Positions 31,139 through 35,011 of a DNA stretch of 35,011 bases are shown here, in pieces. The position numbers were made by a program, and so were the translations under genes. This DNA is from Balneolaceae bacterium (lineage in GTDB: Bacteria > Bacteroidota > Rhodothermia > Balneolales > Balneolaceae), in NCBI GenBank assembly GCA_007693395.1, contig REDS01000084.1:1-35011 (forward strand). Reading direction: 5' to 3'. The notes under the pieces are model-generated. The model did no database searches and had not been told where the DNA came from. It saw only the letters and a program-made list of their open reading frames with translations. The first letter of the stretch is position 1, and each line of letters starts with the position of its first letter.

Positions 31139-32146
31139 TTATTCTGGTTTACAATTATTTCTGAGCTTATCCAGCACGAACTGAAAATCTTCGGGCAGCG
31201 GTGAATCAAATGCTACGTGCTCGCACGTGGTGGGGTGTTCAAACCCAAGCGTTTTGGCGTGAAGTGCCTGCCTTCCAAGTTTTGCAAACATATTTTTGAG
31301 CATATTTTTTCTTGATCCGGTATTTGGGCCGTAACGAACCGTGTCACCACCGTAGGTTTTATCCCCAAAAATAAAGTAAGCTTCATGCTGCAAATGAACC
31401 CGGATTTGATGGGTGCGCCCAGTTTCGAGTTGTACTTCAAGCAGAGCAAGATGATCGAACTGTTCTAAGCGTGTAAAGTGTGTAATGGCATGCTTCCCCC
31501 CTTCTTTCAAAACTGTCATAATTTTTCGGTCGCGCGGTGAACGCCCAAGGTAGCTTTCGATAGTGCCACTTTCAGGGGGATATCCCCAAACAATAGCCCA
31601 ATAGGTGCGATCTGGTTTCTTTTTTGCAAACTGTTTGGAGAGTTTCTGATGAGTTAACTCATTTTTCGCAACTACCAAAAGGCCACTGGTATCTTTATCC
31701 AGGCGATGTACAATTCCCGGCCTCAGGGTCTCTTCTTCAGCATTGGCAAGATTACTTTTCGTATGATGGAGTAGTCCGTTTACCAGCGTGCCGGACCAGT
31801 TACCAAAAGCTGGGTGCACAACAAGATCTGCCTCTTTATTTACGATAAGAAGGTCATCATCTTCATACACAATATTCAGTTCCATTGGCTCTGGCCTTGC
31901 CTTTTCGGGTGGTGGCTTAGGGAGGGATATTTCAATCTTGTCGCCGGGCTGCATCAAATATGATGCTTTCTCTGTTTTGCCATTCACCAGTACATAGCCA
32001 TCCTTAATAGCTTTCTGCACTTTATTTCGGGTAGCATTTTGAACGAATGATGTGATGTACTTATCGAGCCGGATGTCTGTACTCTGGCCATCGGGTACAT
32101 TGAGCAGGTATTCTGTTTTTTTGGGGTTCTCTTTTTCAATAATCAT
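31139..32146 (-). CDS. rluD: Ribosomal large subunit pseudouridine synthase, RluD family
   Basis: A 335-residue RluA/RluD-type enzyme that converts uridines to pseudouridine in 23S rRNA. An S4 RNA-binding domain lies at about residues 25-80 (IRLDKYITSFVQNATRNKVQKAIKDGYVLVNG). The catalytic motif RPGIVHRLDKDTSGLLVVAKN carries the nucleophilic aspartate D150. LETGRTHQIRVHL near residues 240-255 completes the signature. The S4 domain fits RluD (positions 1911/1915/1917) rather than RluA, but RluC-like specificity is possible. A TATCTTTG box 5 bases upstream of the ATG suggests a very short or absent leader. Confidence 0.94.
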   Translation of the reverse strand: MIIEKENPKKTEYLLNVPDGQSTDIRLDKYITSFVQNATRNKVQKAIKDGYVLVNGKTEKASYLMQPGDKIEISLPKPPPEKARPEPMELNIVYEDDDLLIVNKEADLVVHPAFGNWSGTLVNGLLHHTKSNLANAEEETLRPGIVHRLDKDTSGLLVVAKNELTHQKLSKQFAKKKPDRTYWAIVWGYPPESGTIESYLGRSPRDRKIMTVLKEGGKHAITHFTRLEQFDHLALLEVQLETGRTHQIRVHLQHEAYFIFGDKTYGGDTVRYGPNTGSRKNMLKNMFAKLGRQALHAKTLGFEHPTTCEHVAFDSPLPEDFQFVLDKLRNNCKPE

Positions 32147-32150
32147 GGTA

Positions 32151-32162
32151 CAAAGATAGTGA
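32151..32162 (-). promoter_or_regulatory. Candidate Bacteroidota-type promoter abutting the rluD start
   Basis: On the - strand TCACTATCTTTG contains TATCTTTG, an exact TAnnTTTG box (32151-32158), ending 4 bases before the ATG at 32146. Transcription from it would begin at about the start codon. The TCACTATCTT string and its 6-base spacing to ATG are the same as for tsaD. Confidence 0.45.
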
Positions 32163-32188
32163 AAGTCTGCCTTTTTTATTCAGAAACG

Positions 32189-32233
32189 CACTTTTGAAAA
32201 AAAGTTTAAAAAAAAGTGTAAGGTTTTCACTTT
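32189..32233. promoter_or_regulatory. Three mutually complementary arms (alternative hairpins) upstream of rluD
   Basis: CACTTTT (32189-32195), AAAAGTG (32212-32218) and CACTTT (32228-32233) let the middle arm pair with either neighbour. That is the geometry of a switch or of overlapping operators. The same stretch holds a possible + strand promoter: TTGAAA at 32194-32199 and TGTAAG at 32217-32222 with a 17-base spacer. Confidence 0.3.
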
Positions 32234-32365
32234 ATATGGCTCATACTTATAGACTATTTATTAAGGCGGAAGCTATTACCGCGAAACTTCAAGAGATTTT
32301 TAGGGAATCAAGAGTAATACAAACCGTAAGTGGTTTCTTCAGAACTACCACTTACGGTTTTTTTT
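32229..32365 (+). ncRNA. Possible + strand small RNA ending in a strong terminator
   Basis: A strong terminator on the + strand (32321-32365) has no + strand gene before it; the flanking genes on both sides run on the - strand. A plausible start is near 32229, downstream of TTGAAA-N17-TGTAAG, giving a transcript of about 137 bases that can also form a GCGG/CCGC hairpin near 32273-32290. A 70-codon frame (ATG at 32236) runs straight through the terminator into the antisense of the glycosyltransferase end, so coding is unlikely. No known RNA family is recognised. Confidence 0.25.
32321..32365 (+). terminator. Strong intrinsic terminator, T-tract on the + strand
   Basis: AAACCGTAAGTGGT and ACCACTTACGGTTT form a perfect 14-bp stem with a 12-base loop (32335-32346), followed by five more T (eight in total) on the + strand. 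On the - strand the tail is TTTGTATTAC, which may still act weakly for the GT-C gene that ends at 32403. Confidence 0.85.
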
Positions 32366-32402
32366 ATTTCTCAATTTATTTACGATTTTATTCATTGATG
32401 GA

Positions 32403-33821
32403 TCAGGAATTCTCTTCGCCAGTTTTATATATTCTCAATCGGTAGTTATCAAGAAATGTTTTATCCAAAATTGTTTCAACCTGCACCCTCTCAATAAAAC
32501 TATTTTCATTTTCTGCGGACTGCATCCAATATTCACTATCTCTACGCTGCACAAAAACAATAAAAATATTCAAGTTTTGTATCTCTTCTATATGACCATC
32601 CGATAGAAACTCATAATGTATTGTTGACGGATATCCCTGTAGCTCAGACATGAATTTCATGGTAGATTTTTTATTATAAACTACAGCTGCATTTTGCGGA
32701 ACATGCTGAATGATTGCCTCTTGAATTTCCCGCTGTACTGAAACCCAATGATTAAAGATCACATTCCCAAATGCCACTCCAAATGAGATAGCAACAACAC
32801 TAACCTGCAATAAGAGCTTTCTTACAAAATCTGTTTGTATCAACCAATTAAGTACTCTTGGGACAGTGTGTGCAGTAGCAAATGCGAGAACAGGCAGCAA
32901 GGGAATATAGAAACGTGGCCCTAGAACAAGGCTTTTCAAAAAACCACTGCTCTCACCGCTGAAATCGTAAGCCAGGTAAAAAAGTGTGAAAACCACAATA
33001 GTTGTAACTACCTCAGTTCTGCGTTCACCCTTATAAAGTAATCCAAAAAATAATCCACCTGGCACAAAAACAGTAAGTGCAGTAAGATACACGAATGAGT
33101 TGTCTGCTATCGCACTTAGAGAGAATCCATAATGAGGATCTCGGGCAAAAAACGGATCACCAAAAATTAATTGAGCCATCATTAGGCGAAGGCTCACTCC
33201 AAGTAACCCTCCATATAGTAAAAAAGTCCAACTTACATTCATACGAAGCATGGCACCGGCAAAAAGCGGGGCAAAAAGCAACGCATTCGACTCTCTGAAG
33301 AGAATAGAAGCGCCAGCCACAAAGCCGGCAGCGAACCAGAGATAAACCCTGGTTTTTTCTTTTTGATGGCTTCCTTTCCAAAAAAGAAACCACCCTAATG
33401 CTACAACTCCTGCACTGACAACATCACTCGAAACAACACGAGCCATAACAAGGGCTGGTGGAAAGATCAGTAAAATAAGTGCATAGTGGGGGTTAAGTTT
33501 ACATACTCTGAGAAGTAACGCAGTAAAAAATATTGCAGCTGCAAGTGAAAGTGCAGGCATCCAGAACGCCAAACCCCAACCGCCAAAAAGCATAAAAATG
33601 CCTGCAACAAACGATGTACCAGGTGGATATTCACTCGGCAGAGAATATGTAACCTGTTGCGTAACGGGATGAAACTCTTCTACCATTATTTGGCCGTTCG
33701 CAAATGCAGCTGCCTGTCTTAAATAATGAGTTTCATCAATTAATATGCTAACACCGGGGTAGGTTGCAGCAAAACTGATTAAAAAAACAAGTACAGGCAG
33801 CCAAAGTTTTTTTAAGGCCAT
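32403..33821 (-). CDS. GT-C type membrane glycosyltransferase (ArnT/PMT-like)
   Basis: A 472-residue protein with about ten to twelve hydrophobic segments and a C-terminal soluble region (about 370-472). Just after the first membrane segment is an acidic pair (D29-E30 in ILIDETHYLRQAAAF), the usual GT-C catalytic loop feature of enzymes that use polyprenyl-phosphate-linked sugars. The second extracytoplasmic loop has SEYPPGTSFVAG, also typical. It probably transfers a sugar to a lipid, glycan or protein on the periplasmic face; acceptor and sugar are unknown. It follows the GT2 gene by 66 bases on the same strand, a common donor-synthase plus GT-C pairing. Confidence 0.82.
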   Translation of the reverse strand: MALKKLWLPVLVFLISFAATYPGVSILIDETHYLRQAAAFANGQIMVEEFHPVTQQVTYSLPSEYPPGTSFVAGIFMLFGGWGLAFWMPALSLAAAIFFTALLLRVCKLNPHYALILLIFPPALVMARVVSSDVVSAGVVALGWFLFWKGSHQKEKTRVYLWFAAGFVAGASILFRESNALLFAPLFAGAMLRMNVSWTFLLYGGLLGVSLRLMMAQLIFGDPFFARDPHYGFSLSAIADNSFVYLTALTVFVPGGLFFGLLYKGERRTEVVTTIVVFTLFYLAYDFSGESSGFLKSLVLGPRFYIPLLPVLAFATAHTVPRVLNWLIQTDFVRKLLLQVSVVAISFGVAFGNVIFNHWVSVQREIQEAIIQHVPQNAAVVYNKKSTMKFMSELQGYPSTIHYEFLSDGHIEEIQNLNIFIVFVQRRDSEYWMQSAENENSFIERVQVETILDKTFLDNYRLRIYKTGEENS

Positions 33822-33887
33822 TTCTAGTTAGTGTTTTCAAAAAGCAAGTTTAAATTTATATCTGAGCAATTGACACAAAACTGTAGA

Positions 33888-34610
33888 TCACTTTTTAAAC
33901 CTGAATATACCATACTTGAAGATGACATAAATTGCCCTAATACCGTCTTTCCAATCTATTTTTTTGCCCTCTTCGTAGGTACGTCCGTAATAAGATATAC
34001 CAACTTCGTATATTCGTACTTTAGGAATACGGGCAATTTTGCAGGTTACTTCAGGCTCAAAACCAAACCTTTTTTCAGAAAGATGCAGAGACTGTACCAT
34101 ATTCGTGTCGAACAGTTTATAGCAAGTTTCCATATCCGTGAGGTTCAAATTTGTAAACATATTCGAAAGGTTCGTAAGTAATTTATTACCAATAGTATGC
34201 CAATAGAATAGAATACGATGTGGTTTACCACCCATAAATCTCGATCCGTACACAACATCAGCATACCCATCTATTACCGGTTTAAGAAGATTGTTATATT
34301 CTGAGGGATCATATTCAAGGTCTGCATCCTGTATAATTAAATAATCTCCACTTGCCTTTGCAATTCCTGTATGCAAGGCAGCACCCTTTCCCTGATTGGT
34401 TTCGTGTTTATAGTGTTGAATCTCAAGATCAGGGTTTTCAGAAATAAATAGATCTATTATGTCCCCCGTCTCATCTGTAGAGCAGTCATTTATGATGATG
34501 ATCTCTTTATTTATATCATCAAGTAATTCCACACTTTTCACTTTTTCCAGTAAAGTGCGAATCGTAGCGGCCTCGTTGTAAGCAGGTATTATAATCGACA
34601 AACGATTCAT
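33888..34610 (-). CDS. Family 2 glycosyltransferase, polyprenyl-phosphate sugar synthase-like
   Basis: A 240-residue cytoplasmic-face GT-A enzyme similar to dolichyl/undecaprenyl-phosphate mannosyl- or glucosyltransferases (DPM1-like). The N-terminus LSIIIPAYNEAATI is followed by the nucleotide-binding NDCSTDETGDI. The metal-binding DADLEYDPSEY and the acceptor-side SRFMGG and METCYKLF segments follow, and there is an ER-x-GFEPE-like KRFGFEPEVTCKI motif. There are no C-terminal membrane helices, as in single-domain DPM1 forms. I start at the ATG at 34610; a TTG one codon earlier is the alternative. It likely makes the lipid-linked donor for the GT-C protein encoded next. Confidence 0.9.
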   Translation of the reverse strand: MNRLSIIIPAYNEAATIRTLLEKVKSVELLDDINKEIIIINDCSTDETGDIIDLFISENPDLEIQHYKHETNQGKGAALHTGIAKASGDYLIIQDADLEYDPSEYNNLLKPVIDGYADVVYGSRFMGGKPHRILFYWHTIGNKLLTNLSNMFTNLNLTDMETCYKLFDTNMVQSLHLSEKRFGFEPEVTCKIARIPKVRIYEVGISYYGRTYEEGKKIDWKDGIRAIYVIFKYGIFRFKK

Positions 34611-35011
34611 CAAATAACAAAGAATTAATTCAGCTGATTTTCTGAATAGCTAAAGTGCCACTATTGGAGAGAAGAATCAATGCATACTTTATTTGGTGGC
34701 AACATATTAACAGCATTTGAATCCGAATCGGTTCCTCTGAGAAAAAATCAGGAGCAGATCTGAGGTTATGAACATTATAAAAGCTAAATTAACTAATGAG
34801 CTAATGTATATAAAGTTGACAGGTTGATTATAATCTTACATATCAATCTGATGCAATCAAATAATTAAACAAAATACAAACCTATCACTTAAGCTTGTAA
34901 GGCTCCATTATCACATGTGATCTGCTGAACCCCTACCTGTCTTTCTGATAAAAAAGGGTTCTACAGGAAAGTTTGTGGGTAAAACAATGTACATATATTT
35001 TTCAACGAAAA
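34611..35011. other. 401-bp region without a recognisable gene
   Basis: No convincing reading frame on either strand. It contains an ATTCAG/CTGAAT dyad with an 8-base spacer (34628-34647) near the GT2 start. A 12-bp perfect palindrome, ATCACATGTGAT, lies at 34910-34921. At 34927-34967, GAACCC/GGGTTC and CCTGT/ACAGG cross each other, which would allow an H-type pseudoknot. The stretch is AT-rich. It is probably the upstream regulatory region of the GT2 unit and the edge of a gene beyond the window. Confidence 0.5.

Noticed and set aside
32194-32445. Small + strand coding gene between rluD and the GT-C gene
   Set aside because: The frame passes straight through a strong terminator and into the antisense of the GT-C gene, and the peptide has no recognisable features. 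A non-coding transcript is the more likely explanation.
33831-34181. 116-codon + strand frame antisense to the GT2 gene
   Set aside because: It lies mostly opposite a clear family 2 glycosyltransferase and shows no domain of its own.
34815-34834. TTGACA and TATAAT as a sigma-70 promoter
   Set aside because: The two boxes are only about 7 bases apart instead of about 17, so they cannot work as one promoter.

Overview
The window reads as chromosomal core-genome DNA of a Bacteroidota-like bacterium. The best guess is Balneolota (Balneola/Rhodohalobacter type) or a close relative. The evidence is a gliding-motility family GldC protein, a BatA-N/VWA membrane protein, DUF4199- and DUF2085-like membrane proteins, large periplasmic TPR and beta-propeller lipoproteins, weak Shine-Dalgarno sites, several TTG starts, and four TAnnTTTG (Bacteroidota -7 type) boxes upstream of genes. 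The lineage is an inference from gene content; no rRNA gene is present. I see no tRNA, rRNA, CRISPR array, insertion sequence, prophage or integrase.

Layout. (1) 1-2708, + strand: a PLP-dependent O-succinylhomoserine sulfhydrylase-like enzyme and an amidohydrolase lipoprotein. These converge on (2) gap (GAPDH, - strand) across a shared terminator. (3) 4018-7126, - strand: an ankyrin-repeat protein with an acidic tail and its own promoter/operator-like region, then the unit HU -> ruvX -> def -> fmt (chromatin, rRNA maturation and translation initiation). (4) 7283-10677: tsaD (tRNA t6A) and a long RelA/SpoT protein. (5) 10778-13185: hsp20 -> dnaK chaperone unit with a good sigma-54-like box in front of hsp20 and a perfect 28-nt palindromic terminator after dnaK. 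(6) 13308-17584: a 994-residue secreted TPR protein -> aroA. (7) 17680-22361: BatA-like VWA protein -> four-TM protein with a PH-like domain -> hflX -> CBS/ACT protein, closed by a terminator. (8) 22441-25134, + strand: an 897-residue lipoprotein with a C-terminal beta-propeller, divergent from the BatA-like unit. A 26-bp dyad sits at the exact centre of the 79-bp intergenic region. (9) 25303-32146, - strand: rluD -> gldC -> accA -> hotdog thioesterase -> DUF2085 -> DUF4199-like -> CPBP protease-like -> DUF2007-like -> cdsA -> TIGR01777 epimerase, an envelope/lipid-centred run with several 1-4 nt overlaps. (10) 32403-34610, - strand: a polyprenyl-phosphate type GT2 -> a GT-C membrane glycosyltransferase. 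(11) 34611-35011: no recognisable gene, but some palindromes.

Most protein functions are ordinary housekeeping. I do not see a convincing new defence or biosynthetic system. The unexplained signals are regulatory: the sigma-54-like box before hsp20; the centred dyad between the BatA-like operon and the propeller lipoprotein; two dyads 21 bp apart just downstream of a candidate promoter for the ankyrin gene; a shared 10-mer at identical distance from the tsaD and rluD start codons; and a strong + strand terminator with no + strand gene, which may end an unannotated small RNA.
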